Shown: positions 7,626-16,689 of the stretch, piece after piece
Layout of the letters: every line of letters begins with the position of its first letter
Numbering within the stretch: position 1 is the stretch's first letter
Source of the DNA: Bacteroidetes bacterium HGW-Bacteroidetes-8
Lineage (GTDB): Bacteria; Bacteroidota; Bacteroidia; Bacteroidales; UBA932
DNA length: 64,000 bases
Assembly: GCA_002840895.1 (NCBI GenBank)
Contig: PHCZ01000006.1
Span: forward strand, 1 to 64,000
Direction: 5' to 3'
The notes under the pieces: generated by a model
The model's database searches: none
The model's input: the letters and a program-made list of their open reading frames with translations, nothing else
Told to the model about the DNA's origin: nothing
Position numbers and translations under genes: made by a program

Positions 7626-9401
7626 ATGGAAGTAACAAGAACCTTCGACATTCTAGAGCAGCTGGTTAAAGAGTATCCTAAAGATGATATTCTCAGCAGA
7701 AAGGTCAACGGGAAATGGATCAAATTTACGTGTGACGAATACCGCAAACACTCACATCTTCTCGCTTATGCATTCCTCTCAATGGATCTTATGCCTGAAG
7801 ATAAGGTAATTACCATTACTAATAATCGCCCTGAATGGAACTTTGTAGATATGGGACTTACTCTAGCCCGTCTTATACACGTTCCTGTTTATACCACACT
7901 AAGCAATGATGACTACCTTCATATTTTTGACCACAGTGATGCTAAGGTTATTTTTGTGGGCGGCGATGCTCTGTTAAAAAAACTAACGCCGCTTGTTAAA
8001 AAAATTGGCCGTGAGATTGAAATCATCACAATGGACAGGACAGATGGCTTCCGCTGTATTGAAGATCTTTATAGAATTGGCGAAGAGCTTGAAGGCAAGA
8101 ACAAAGATATTATTGAAAATAATAAAAAGAGTATCGACGAAAACTCTGTTGCAACCATAATTTACACTTCAGGAACAACAGGTGCACCAAAAGGTGTGAT
8201 GTTATCGCATAAAAACCTGGTATTCAATTTCAAAGGTAGTGCGGCACAACAAAGTAAAGACTACAGACATAAAATGCTAAGTTTCTTGCCTTTATGCCAC
8301 ATATATGAGAGAACTATGAACTACAATTATCAATATTGTGGTATTAGTACTTACTATGCAGAGAGTCTTTCCACAATTGCTGCCGATCTTGCAGATTGTC
8401 ACGCAGACGGATTCTGTGCCGTTCCGAGGGTTCTTGAGATGATGTACAACAAACTTGAGGCAGCAGGCAAAGATCTCAAGGGTATTAAAAAAATAATTTA
8501 CAAATGGGCATTCTCTATCGCCAGTAAGTTTGACTACACTAAAACAAGTCCATTCTATACCCTACAATACAAAATTGCAGATAAGCTGGTTTATAGCAAA
8601 TGGAGGCAGAAACTCGGAGGAAAGGAGATGCTCATTGTTTCCGGCGGCTCTTCAATACAGGCAAAGATTATTAGACTCTTTACGGCAGCAAAGATGTATA
8701 TTTTTGAAGGTTATGGTATGACAGAAACCTCTCCTGTTATTGCTGTTAATAATCCTAAAGAGATGATAATTAAGATTGGCACCGTTGGAAAGGCAATGGC
8801 CGGAACAGAGATGATGATTGCAGAAGATGGAGAGATTCTTACCAGGGGACCTCACGTTATGTTAGGCTACTATAAAGATCCGGAATATACCAAGCAGGTA
8901 ATTGACTCTGATGGATGGCTTCATACCGGAGATATTGGTGTGATGGTAGACGAGATATTTCTAAAGATTACAGACCGAAAGAAGGAGATCTTCAAACTCT
9001 CTGCCGGCAAATATGTGGCTCCACAGGTTATAGAAAATATGCTAAAGGAGTCTTCTTTTATAGAAAATTGTATGGTTGTCGGAGAAAACCAAAAATTTGC
9101 CTCTGCAATTATAATTCCGGACTTCAACAGATTACACTTTTGGGCTGCAAAAAATAAGATTCACTATAAAGACAACATAGATCTTATCCAAAACGACGCG
9201 ATAATAGATAAGATAAACAAGGAGATTGATATGATAAATAAAAAGTTGGCTGTTCACGAGCAGGTTAAAAGAGCTAGACTTGTTGCAGATGAATGGACTC
9301 CTCTTAATGATATGCTATCACAAACCCTTAAGTTAAAAAGAAATAAAATTAAGGCTAAGTACCAGACGTTGATAAATGATATCTACAAGAACGAAATTTA
9401 A
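7626..9401 (+). CDS. Long-chain acyl-CoA synthetase (AMP-dependent ligase)
   Basis: A 591-residue ANL-superfamily enzyme that activates fatty acids via acyl-AMP to acyl-CoA. The P-loop motif IIYTSGTTGAPKGVMLSH lies near residue 180, GYGMTETSP near 365, and WLHTGDIG with ITDRKKEIFKLSAGKYV near 430-460. The last is the long-chain acyl-CoA ligase form found in bacterial FadD15-like proteins. No clear membrane helix. It is downstream of the aldolase gene and its last 26 bp overlap the start of the GNAT gene, so translation of the two may be coupled. Confidence 0.92.
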   Translation: MEVTRTFDILEQLVKEYPKDDILSRKVNGKWIKFTCDEYRKHSHLLAYAFLSMDLMPEDKVITITNNRPEWNFVDMGLTLARLIHVPVYTTLSNDDYLHIFDHSDAKVIFVGGDALLKKLTPLVKKIGREIEIITMDRTDGFRCIEDLYRIGEELEGKNKDIIENNKKSIDENSVATIIYTSGTTGAPKGVMLSHKNLVFNFKGSAAQQSKDYRHKMLSFLPLCHIYERTMNYNYQYCGISTYYAESLSTIAADLADCHADGFCAVPRVLEMMYNKLEAAGKDLKGIKKIIYKWAFSIASKFDYTKTSPFYTLQYKIADKLVYSKWRQKLGGKEMLIVSGGSSIQAKIIRLFTAAKMYIFEGYGMTETSPVIAVNNPKEMIIKIGTVGKAMAGTEMMIAEDGEILTRGPHVMLGYYKDPEYTKQVIDSDGWLHTGDIGVMVDEIFLKITDRKKEIFKLSAGKYVAPQVIENMLKESSFIENCMVVGENQKFASAIIIPDFNRLHFWAAKNKIHYKDNIDLIQNDAIIDKINKEIDMINKKLAVHEQVKRARLVADEWTPLNDMLSQTLKLKRNKIKAKYQTLINDIYKNEI

Positions 9402-10299
9402 TTACACGATTCGTCTTGCCGAAAAAGATGACACTCTCTCTATACTACGAATATGGAGAGAGTGTTTTACTGATGATTTACTTTACATTAGTAATTTTAT
9501 AAACTACTGCCTTCCATATACAAAAACTTGGGTAGTGATTCCACAAGAGTCCACATCTGCAGTTTCAGTTCTATCTCTTTTACCTTCATACGCAATTATT
9601 GATAACCAAAAAATATCTGGAGGGTATATCTATGGCGTTGCAACTCTACCGAATTTTAGAGGACACTCCCTCTCTAAAAGACTAATAGAGACTACTATTA
9701 GCTACTGCAAAGAGAAGGAAATACAGTACATTGTTATAAGGCCTGCAGAGAGCTCCCTTTTTGACCTTTACAAAAAACAATCTTTTGAAACATTCATTTC
9801 AAAAAACTTAACAAATATTGACCTTAGCCAAATCAATTTCTCAGATGTTACTCCACTTAAAAGAGTAGAAAATTTTAGTATTGCTGAATTATACTCTTTA
9901 AGAGAGGAAGAGCTCTTTAAAACACACTTACTATGGCCAATAGATATCCTCAACTATACTATAGAAGATGCAAAGTCAAAGGGAGGCTCTTTAATAGCAT
10001 TAATGGATGAAACTACGGTGAAAAAGATACTTTTTTATGTTGCATATCCGGACGAATCCAATGTATCTAGCATAAAAATAGCTGACTCTAACATTGTGCA
10101 TACTAACGATCTAAAACAAATTATATTGGATATTAAATTTGCATTTCCATACGCAAAAAAAATAATAATAGAGAGCTCTTCCGCTGGTTTTAAAACTGAG
10201 AATACTACCCTTGCGAACTCTGCACTAATAAAAATTCTTGACAGCAAAATTAGCTCAGAAAAACTCTCTTTACTGCACTTAGCTTTACCAATGGAGTAG
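9376..10299 (+). CDS. GNAT family N-acetyltransferase-like protein
   Basis: A 307-residue protein with an N-terminal GNAT fold: IRLAEKDDTLSILRIWRECF at the start, then GGYIYGVATLPNFRGHSLSKRLIE near residue 85-105, which is the acetyl-CoA pyrophosphate-binding motif A. The C-terminal half looks like a second, degenerate GNAT domain. Similar two-domain proteins in Bacteroidota have no assigned substrate. The gene starts inside fadD in another frame (26-bp overlap). It is markedly C-rich on the plus strand, unlike most coding strands nearby. Confidence 0.8.
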   Translation: MISTRTKFNYTIRLAEKDDTLSILRIWRECFTDDLLYISNFINYCLPYTKTWVVIPQESTSAVSVLSLLPSYAIIDNQKISGGYIYGVATLPNFRGHSLSKRLIETTISYCKEKEIQYIVIRPAESSLFDLYKKQSFETFISKNLTNIDLSQINFSDVTPLKRVENFSIAELYSLREEELFKTHLLWPIDILNYTIEDAKSKGGSLIALMDETTVKKILFYVAYPDESNVSSIKIADSNIVHTNDLKQIILDIKFAFPYAKKIIIESSSAGFKTENTTLANSALIKILDSKISSEKLSLLHLALPME

Positions 10300-10337
10300 C
10301 GAACCGCTGCTTAGATAATCAATTTGCATATTTGGCT

Positions 10338-10363
10338 ATAAATGTTCCACGGGAAACATTTAT
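10338..10363. promoter_or_regulatory. parS-like palindrome
   Basis: The core TGTTCCACGGGAAACA at 10343-10358 differs by one base from the parS site TGTTCCACGTGAAACA known for ParB/Spo0J. The outer palindrome ATAAATGTT to AACATTTAT extends it to 26 bp. It has no T-run, so it is not a good terminator. It lies beside mnmG, a gene often found near chromosome origins. Binding by ParB is inference. Confidence 0.5.
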
Positions 10364-10511
10364 GAATTAACCCTCTGACAGTAAAAGAGAAGGGTAATCT
10401 TTCCTGTGCTAAAGATTTCATTACATAAATAGAGATATTGGTATACCTGTTGAATTGAATATACAAGTAAAAGATTACACTTACGAAGGAGAACTACTGA
10501 AAAATATATTC

Positions 10512-10650
10512 TTAGAGATAGATCCTATTAAACCCTTAGAGACAGATTCTGAGTGAGATATCTTAAGAAATAGATACTCAGAGCAATATCATTAGAGACA
10601 GCTCCTGGGAGAGATATCCTGAGAGATAGTCTAAGAGAAACGGACTCTCC
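10512..10650 (+). repeat. Degenerate purine-rich direct repeats
   Basis: Two 38-bp units starting TTAGAGACAG, at 10536-10573 and 10592-10629, match at 31 of 38 positions and are 56 bp apart. Each contains GAGATATC near its middle. A shorter related piece starts at 10512 (TTAGAGATAG) and another after 10629. They have no open frame and no clear function. Confidence 0.6.
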
Positions 10651-10682
10651 GAGATAAATTGAACCCACTTTGGAAAAAGCGA

Positions 10683-12635
10683 CTATCTTCCGAAGTAAAT
10701 AAGGAGTACCGATATATCTGCCGGTGAAACACCAGGAATTCTGGATGCTTGTGAAATTGTTTTAGGTCTGTGCTTATTAAGTTTCTGTCTTGACTCAGTA
10801 GAGATTGAAAGCAATGCAGAGTAGTCAAACTTTTCCGGAATTATTATATCCTCTAGTTTCAGAATTTTATCTGCAATCCTTTTTTCTCTTTCTATATACC
10901 CCTTATACTTTACCCTTATCTCTGCAGATTCGAGTATCTCTTTAATGACAATGTCTGTTGATATCTCTGAGTTTACATCAACCTTTGGTTGATATGGGAG
11001 CGGGGTAACCTCCTGAGGTGTTGGGAAATGATTAAAGAATGTTTCTCGTGGAACATCTTTCATTAAAGGCTCTAGAGTGACCTCAGGCCTGGTTAGTATT
11101 TCTGCCAATTTTTTCTTTTGGGAAATAGTTGCCGAATTAAGAGAGGCCAAATATGGATTAACCTCTGATGGTGAAATAGAGGTAAAATTCAGATAATTCA
11201 TTAAACTCTCAACTGAGGTATACTTTAATTGTGCCAATTTGAACCTCTCCTCTGTTGCAAGACCTATTTTATAACCTGTTTCTGTTAGCCTTAAATCTGC
11301 ATTGTCCTGTCTTAGTAGAATTCTATACTCTGCACGGGAGGTAAACATTCTGTATGGTTCGTCTACCCCTTTTGTTACAAGGTCGTCAATTAGTACCCCA
11401 ATATAAGCCTGATCTCTTTTTAAAATCACAGCTTCTTTGTTATTTATCTTTTGATGTGCATTAATACCCGCCATCAATCCTTGTGCCGCTGCCTCCTCGT
11501 AGCCTGTTGTTCCATTAACTTGTCCGGCCAAATATAGGTTTTCTATGTTTTTTGTCTCAAGTGTATGATGTAGTTGTGTTGGTGGAAAATAATCATATTC
11601 AACAGCATAGGCAGGTCTATAGATATTGATTTTCTCAAATCCAGGTATAGACCGTAACGCTTTATACTGTACCTCCAGGGGGAGAGATGATGAAAATCCC
11701 TGAAGATAGTACTCGTTTGTATTCCACCCCTCAGGTTCAAGATATAACTGATGGGAATTTTTGTCTGAGAATGTTTTTAATTTATCCTCTATACTTGGAC
11801 AATAACGTGGTCCTCTTCCGGAGATTTTACCGGAAAAGAGAGGAGAAAATTCAAATCCCTCTCTCAATATATTGTGCACCTGTTCATTAGTATGCACCAT
11901 ATAGCAACACATCTGGCTTGTACCAGCCTGTATTGGAGAAGGAATGTTTAAGAATGAGAATTTTTCCGGATTAATATCACCATCCTGTCTTTCAAGTTTT
12001 GTCAAATCTATAGAGCGAGCATCTATCCTGGGTGGAGTTCCTGTTTTCATTTTATCTACAGTAAGACCTTTAGAAAATAACTGCTCTGAAAGATGCAGGG
12101 AGGGGAGTTCCCCTATCCTTCCTCCTTGCGATGTGTTGAGTCCAATGAAAAGACGTCCATTAAGAAATGTTCCTGCCGTGAGAATTGTAGCAGTTGAGTA
12201 GAATGTTGCACCCATTGCAGTTTTTACTCCAATTACCTTGTCGTTGTCGAATATAAATTCGGTCACTGTGTCTTGCCATAGATGTAGGTTATTTGTGTTC
12301 TCGAGCAGAAATCTCCAGTTCATAGAGAAGTGCTGCCTGTCACACTGAGCTCTTGGGCTCCACATAGCAGGCCCTTTGGATCTGTTGAGCATTCTAAATT
12401 GAATAGTTGAGGAGTCTGTAATGATTCCTGTATATCCCCCTAAAGCATCTATCTCTCTTACGATCTGACCTTTAGCGATGCCTCCTATTGCCGGGTTGCA
12501 AGACATTTGAGCAATCTTACCCATATCCATTGTGAGCAACAAAACCTGAGATCCCATCTTTGCTGCTGAGTATGCTGCCTCACATCCAGCGTGCCCTGCT
12601 CCGATAACAATTATATCATATTTTTCCTTCATCAA
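10683..12635 (-). CDS. mnmG: tRNA uridine-5-carboxymethylaminomethyl modification enzyme MnmG
   Basis: MnmG (GidA) works with MnmE and tetrahydrofolate to modify the wobble uridine of certain tRNAs. The 650-residue protein opens with the FAD-binding VIGAGHAGCEAAYSAAKMG, has SCNPAIGGIAKGQIVREIDALGG, and YEEAAAQGLMAGINA near the middle, with the C-terminal MnmE-contacting region IEREKRIADKI. Length is a little above the usual 620-630. It is last in a minus-strand run after an AhpD-like gene and ybeY. Its codons for VPRETF create a second parS-like 16-mer at 11040-11055. Start may be either of the first two Met codons. Confidence 0.96.
   Translation of the reverse strand: MMKEKYDIIVIGAGHAGCEAAYSAAKMGSQVLLLTMDMGKIAQMSCNPAIGGIAKGQIVREIDALGGYTGIITDSSTIQFRMLNRSKGPAMWSPRAQCDRQHFSMNWRFLLENTNNLHLWQDTVTEFIFDNDKVIGVKTAMGATFYSTATILTAGTFLNGRLFIGLNTSQGGRIGELPSLHLSEQLFSKGLTVDKMKTGTPPRIDARSIDLTKLERQDGDINPEKFSFLNIPSPIQAGTSQMCCYMVHTNEQVHNILREGFEFSPLFSGKISGRGPRYCPSIEDKLKTFSDKNSHQLYLEPEGWNTNEYYLQGFSSSLPLEVQYKALRSIPGFEKINIYRPAYAVEYDYFPPTQLHHTLETKNIENLYLAGQVNGTTGYEEAAAQGLMAGINAHQKINNKEAVILKRDQAYIGVLIDDLVTKGVDEPYRMFTSRAEYRILLRQDNADLRLTETGYKIGLATEERFKLAQLKYTSVESLMNYLNFTSISPSEVNPYLASLNSATISQKKKLAEILTRPEVTLEPLMKDVPRETFFNHFPTPQEVTPLPYQPKVDVNSEISTDIVIKEILESAEIRVKYKGYIEREKRIADKILKLEDIIIPEKFDYSALLSISTESRQKLNKHRPKTISQASRIPGVSPADISVLLIYFGR
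11040..11055. promoter_or_regulatory. parS-like 16-mer inside mnmG
   Basis: The plus strand reads TGTTTCTCGTGGAACA, whose complement TGTTCCACGAGAAACA differs by one base from TGTTCCACGTGAAACA. The deviation is at the same position as in the site 0.7 kb away. It is encoded by the MnmG residues VPRET, so chance is possible, but the pair is notable. Confidence 0.4.
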
Positions 12636-12706
12636 TAATTCCTCTTAAAACATTTCTAATGTTTAGAAATCGGTCTTACAATAAATACTAATTTACAGAA
12701 CTTGAT

Positions 12707-13138
12707 TTAAACCTTTCTCATTTTTAGAGCTTTGTCTTCTCTTTCTCTCATTTCTATTCTCTGCTGGTCATTAGAGTCATTAAAGCCCAACAAGTGAAGA
12801 ATACCGTGAATAATAACGCGGTGAAGTTCGTCAATAAATTCGCATTTATACTCTTTAGAGTTGTATTTAACAGAATCTATACTTATAAAGATATCTCCGC
12901 TAATACGCTTATTATCTGAAGAATAAAATGTAATGACATCTGTGTAATGGTTGTGTTTTAAATACTGATTATTAAGCTTAAGCAAATAATCATCACTGCA
13001 AAAAATAATATTGATATCTCCTGATTTTAAACCGCTTTTGTTAAAATCGAGATTCTTTATTATCTCTTTAATCCAAGAGTTACAAGCCATCTTTCCTGTG
13101 AACTTGAATGAGGTCTCCTCAGTAAAATATGAAATCAT
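12707..13138 (-). CDS. ybeY: Endoribonuclease YbeY (16S rRNA maturation)
   Basis: A 143-residue YbeY/UPF0054 metalloprotein needed for 16S rRNA 3-prime processing and ribosome quality control. The zinc motif region reads HGILHLLGFND. The first two histidines are present; the third ligand position is not His-like as in E. coli, but a G[YF]xD form is, to my knowledge, common in Bacteroidota. TDVITFYS and GDIFISID upstream of it are typical. It is 3 bp from the AhpD-like gene and 71 bp from mnmG, all on the minus strand. Confidence 0.92.
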   Translation of the reverse strand: MISYFTEETSFKFTGKMACNSWIKEIIKNLDFNKSGLKSGDINIIFCSDDYLLKLNNQYLKHNHYTDVITFYSSDNKRISGDIFISIDSVKYNSKEYKCEFIDELHRVIIHGILHLLGFNDSNDQQRIEMREREDKALKMRKV

Positions 13139-13141
13139 ACA

Positions 13142-13498
13142 CTATCCGTTTTTCTCTTGACTTGATGCAAGCAGATCCCAGTACTCAATAGCTCTTCTTG
13201 TGTGTGGTATAACAATCGATCCACCAACAAGGTTCGCTACAGAAAAAATTTCAAATACCTGATCTCTTGTTACTCCTAGCTCATAACACTTTTCAATATG
13301 ATACTTTACACAATCGTCACAGCGTAAAACTAGCGACGAAACTAAACCAAGCATCTCCTTCGTTTGTTTAGGTAATGCACCATCTTCATAAGTCCTTGTA
13401 TCTAAATTGAAAAAACGCTTAAAAAAGAGGTTATCTGCATCAAGAATTACTTTGTTCATCTTGGCACGATATGTGCGGAATTGTGCGATCGAATCCAT
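13142..13498 (-). CDS. Carboxymuconolactone decarboxylase family (AhpD-like) protein
   Basis: A 118-residue all-helical CMD/AhpD-like protein. LRCDDCVKYHIEKCYELG holds the CxxC and downstream His expected of AhpD-type peroxidase-linked redox proteins. A longer C-terminus ends in IEYWDLLAS. It may act in thiol-based peroxide or aldehyde handling, but the partner is not known; no ahpC is nearby. It leads the minus-strand run with ybeY and mnmG, and its start faces mdh across 58 bp. Confidence 0.87.
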   Translation of the reverse strand: MDSIAQFRTYRAKMNKVILDADNLFFKRFFNLDTRTYEDGALPKQTKEMLGLVSSLVLRCDDCVKYHIEKCYELGVTRDQVFEIFSVANLVGGSIVIPHTRRAIEYWDLLASSQEKNG

Positions 13499-13556
13499 AA
13501 CTGATATTTTTTTGCAAAACTACAAAATTATAGGCTAAATAAAATTTAATAGAGAT

Positions 13557-14498
13557 ATGTCAAAAGTTACGGTAGTAGGAGCAGGAAATGTTGGCGCAAC
13601 TTGCACAAATGCAATAGCTAATATGCAGTTTGCGTCGGAGCTTGTATTGTTGGATATTAAAGAGGGTCTGGCAGAGGGTAAGGCAAAAGATATGATGCAG
13701 ACGGCAAAATTATATCGGTTCTTTACAAAAGTTACCGGTGTAACAAATGATTATGCTGCTACAGCTAACTCTGACGTTATTGTTATTACCTCAGGTATAC
13801 CCCGTAAGCCCGGAATGACAAGAGAGGAGCTGATTGAGACTAATGCGAAAATTGTATCTAACGTTATAGACCAATCCCTTAAATACTCTCCTAATGCAAT
13901 CTTGGTTATTATATCCAACCCTATGGATACAATGACATATCTTACATTTAAAAAAACCTCCCTTCCAAAGAATCGTATTATTGGTATGGGGGGGATTCTT
14001 GATGGAAGCAGGTTTACAGATTACCTCAGTGATGCACTTGAAGTTCCATCAAGCGACATTGAGGGTATGGTGATAGGCGGACACGGAGATACAACAATGA
14101 TTCCTCTTGCACGGTTTGCAAGTTATAAAGGTATTCCTGTTACAGAACTTCTTTCAGAAGAGAAGCTTGGCAAAGTTATTGCAGACACAATGGTGGGAGG
14201 AGCTACACTCACCAGACTGCTGGGCACATCTGCCTGGTACGCACCGGGAGCTGCTGCTGCGGTACTGGTTAAGTCAATAGTTCTGAACGAAAAAAGGGTA
14301 TATCCTTGTTGCGTTTATCTTGAAGGAGAGTATGGACAAAAAGATATCTGCATAGGAGTCCCGGTAATGATTGGAAACAAAGGATGGGAAAAGGTTATAG
14401 AGTTTAAACTCAACGAAGATGAGAAAGCTCTTTTCAAAAGAAGCGCAGACTCTGTAAGAGCCACAAATAATGTTCTTTTTGAAATAAACCTTATTTGA
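13557..14498 (+). CDS. mdh: Malate dehydrogenase
   Basis: LDH-like malate dehydrogenase (313 residues) interconverting malate and oxaloacetate with NAD. VTVVGAGNVGATCTNAIA is the Rossmann dinucleotide motif; SGIPRKPGMTREEL carries the substrate-discriminating Arg that marks malate rather than lactate specificity; the catalytic His lies in IGGHGDTTM. It would work with the fumarate reductase genes at 19-22 kb in the reductive succinate branch usual in Bacteroidales, an inference. A tRNA gene follows after 41 bp. Confidence 0.95.
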   Translation: MSKVTVVGAGNVGATCTNAIANMQFASELVLLDIKEGLAEGKAKDMMQTAKLYRFFTKVTGVTNDYAATANSDVIVITSGIPRKPGMTREELIETNAKIVSNVIDQSLKYSPNAILVIISNPMDTMTYLTFKKTSLPKNRIIGMGGILDGSRFTDYLSDALEVPSSDIEGMVIGGHGDTTMIPLARFASYKGIPVTELLSEEKLGKVIADTMVGGATLTRLLGTSAWYAPGAAAAVLVKSIVLNEKRVYPCCVYLEGEYGQKDICIGVPVMIGNKGWEKVIEFKLNEDEKALFKRSADSVRATNNVLFEINLI

Positions 14499-14539
14499 AA
14501 TTAAAAATAATTCGCATCTTTGCGGAGCTAAATTTTAAA

Positions 14540-14613
<74 letters not shown>

Positions 14614-14763
14614 CAAGTTTTTAACAATTTAAAATAAATCTATCTCGTTCTTTTTGAGTAATTTAACCTTATTTTACAAAAGTTTATCAACAATATCTTT
14701 TGTTAAATAATTATTTGTTTGTAAATTTACAATCCAAATTTAAATCTGAACATTCGCTTAGTT

Positions 14764-15456
14764 ATGGAAGTAAAAAAAACACCTAAGGCAGATCTCGAGA
14801 ACAAAAAAGTCTTGTTAAGAGAGGTTGGACTAATTCTGGCACTGTTATTAGTTCTAGCTGGTTTTGAATATAAAACCTATGAGAAAAGTTTATCAGAGCT
14901 TGGAGATTCTAGTGCTGCTATGATTGAAGATGAGATGATTCCTATTACCAACGAAACTCCGCCGCCACCGCCCGATATGCCTAAAATTCCTGTTGTATCA
15001 GACGAAATTATCATTGTGGATGACGATATGAAGATCACTACAGACCTTATGATCAATACAGAGGATGATAAAAATCTTGGCGTTGAGATCAAAGAGTATG
15101 TTCAGGGAAAGAAAGAAGAGGTAGTTGAGGAAGAGGAGTTGCCGTTTATGATGGTAGAAGACAAACCTAAATTTCAGGGTGGAGACGAAAACTCATTCAC
15201 CAGATGGGTTGCTGAGAGGCTTGTATATCCTGAGATCGCTAAAGAGAATAGCGTTCAGGGACGAGTAATTCTTCAGTTCCGTGTTAACACAGATGGTAGT
15301 GTTTCTGATGTAAAAGTGGTAAGGGGTGTAGACCCATCACTGGACAAAGAGGCTGTACGCGTTGTATCTTCATCTCCAAAATGGACTCCGGGAAGACAGA
15401 GAAACAAACCGGTTAGGGTTGTTTATGTATTCCCTGTGATTTTCCAGCTTAGATAA
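14764..15456 (+). CDS. TonB family energy transducer
   Basis: A 230-residue TonB-like protein. A single membrane helix lies near residues 23-36 (VGLILALLLVLAGF), then a short proline-rich spacer PPPPPDMPKIP and an acidic periplasmic linker. The C-terminal TonB domain spans about 145-230 (FMMVEDKPKFQGG, VQGRVILQFRVNTDGSVSDVKVV, PGRQRNKPVRVVYVFPVIF). It would pass proton-motive energy to TonB-dependent outer-membrane receptors. No exbB or exbD is adjacent, common for the many TonB paralogs of this phylum. A terminator follows. Confidence 0.92.
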   Translation: MEVKKTPKADLENKKVLLREVGLILALLLVLAGFEYKTYEKSLSELGDSSAAMIEDEMIPITNETPPPPPDMPKIPVVSDEIIIVDDDMKITTDLMINTEDDKNLGVEIKEYVQGKKEEVVEEEELPFMMVEDKPKFQGGDENSFTRWVAERLVYPEIAKENSVQGRVILQFRVNTDGSVSDVKVVRGVDPSLDKEAVRVVSSSPKWTPGRQRNKPVRVVYVFPVIFQLR

Positions 15457-15480
15457 TGATCTTTAAACCGTAATTTATAA

Positions 15481-15509
15481 AGGCTGCCTCGAAAGAAGCA
15501 GTCTTTTTT
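15481..15509 (+). terminator. Terminator after the tonB-like gene
   Basis: Stem AGGCTGC (15481-15487) with GCAGTCT (15498-15504), one G-U pair, loop of 10 nt, followed by TTTTT. It ends 12 nt before the hflX start codon. Confidence 0.7.
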
Positions 15510-15520
15510 GTATAAAACAG

Positions 15521-16684
15521 ATGGAAAAAACAGTATTAGTAGGAGTCTCTTTACCAAATGACGATAGTCAGAAGACAAAAGAGTATCTAAATGAGCTTGA
15601 ATTTCTTGCTGAGACAGCTGGGGCAGCATCTCAAAAGATTTTCACCCAAAATTTAGATAAACCTAATCCTAAGACATATATCGGGAGCGGTAAGCTTGCA
15701 GAGATAAAAAGCTTTATTAACGAGAACGAGATTAAGCTTGTAATCTTTGACGACGAGCTTACCCCATCTCAGCTTCGCAACCTAGAGCGTGAACTGGAGT
15801 GCAGAATCCTTGACAGGACAAATCTCATTCTTGATATTTTCGCACATAGGGCTAAGAGTGCATATGCTAAAACTCAGGTTGAACTTGCACAATATCAATA
15901 TCTTTTACCACGACTTACCAGAATGTGGACCCACCTGGAGAGGCAGAGAGGTGGTATAGGAATGAGAGGGCCGGGTGAGAGTCAGATAGAGACAGACCGT
16001 CGTATAATTCTGGATAAGATAAGCCGGCTCAAAGAACAACTTAAGAAGATAGATAAACAGATGTCTTCCCAGAGGGGTAACCGCGGCAATATGGTTAGAA
16101 TATCGTTGGTTGGTTATACAAATGTTGGAAAGAGTACACTAATGAACCTGCTTGCCAAAAGCGAGGTTTTTGCAGAGGATAAGTTGTTTGCCACGCTGGA
16201 TACCACTGTCAGAAAGGTTGTTATTGAAAATGTTCCCTTTTTATTGAGTGATACTGTGGGCTTTATACGTAAGCTACCTCACCAATTGGTTGAGTCGTTT
16301 AAGAGCACTCTTGACGAGGTTAGAGAGTCTGACATTCTTATGCACGTTGTAGATATATCCCATCCTAACTTTGAGGAGCAGATAAAAGTGGTAGAGGAGA
16401 CTCTTCTGGAGATAGGGGCTAAAGATAAACCTGTTTTTCTGGTCTTCAATAAAATTGATGCTTATAATTATATTCCTCTGGATGAATTTGATTTTCAGCA
16501 AAAAAGGGCAGAGAATATAAGTTTGGAGGAACTTAAAAGCAGCTGGATGAACAAAGAGCACGCACCTTGCATATTTATATCTGCAAAAGAGAAGAGAAAC
16601 CTGGATAAATTAAGGAACGACCTTTACAAAATGGTTGCAGAGATTCACTCGGGGAGATACCCTTTCAACAATTTTCTTTGGTAA
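15521..16684 (+). CDS. hflX: GTPase HflX
   Basis: Ribosome-associated GTPase that splits stalled 70S particles. The 387-residue protein has the N-terminal HflX domain with KPNPKTYIGSGKLAEI, the linker RGGIGMRGPGESQIETDRR, and the G domain: G1 GYTNVGKSTL, G3 DTVGFIRKLP, G4 NKID, G5 ISAKE. Length is close to family norm. It starts just past a terminator and ends 5 bp from the convergent peptidase gene. Confidence 0.95.
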   Translation: MEKTVLVGVSLPNDDSQKTKEYLNELEFLAETAGAASQKIFTQNLDKPNPKTYIGSGKLAEIKSFINENEIKLVIFDDELTPSQLRNLERELECRILDRTNLILDIFAHRAKSAYAKTQVELAQYQYLLPRLTRMWTHLERQRGGIGMRGPGESQIETDRRIILDKISRLKEQLKKIDKQMSSQRGNRGNMVRISLVGYTNVGKSTLMNLLAKSEVFAEDKLFATLDTTVRKVVIENVPFLLSDTVGFIRKLPHQLVESFKSTLDEVRESDILMHVVDISHPNFEEQIKVVEETLLEIGAKDKPVFLVFNKIDAYNYIPLDEFDFQQKRAENISLEELKSSWMNKEHAPCIFISAKEKRNLDKLRNDLYKMVAEIHSGRYPFNNFLW

Positions 16685-16689
16685 TACTA

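Larger units (their letters stand above)
10300..10682. other. Intergenic region between convergent GNAT and mnmG genes
   Basis: A 383-bp gap without a plausible gene. It holds the parS-like palindrome at 10338-10363, an unremarkable AT-rich stretch, and degenerate purine-rich repeats at about 10512-10650. No T-run hairpin was found, although two convergent genes end here. Confidence 0.6.

Noticed and set aside
10338-10363. Palindrome read as a terminator for the GNAT gene
   Set aside because: The stem is interrupted in its core and no T-run follows on either strand. The parS-like reading fits better.
12707-13138. Loss of the third zinc ligand in YbeY as a defect
   Set aside because: A variant third position is, to my knowledge, normal in this phylum, so it is not a sign of inactivation.
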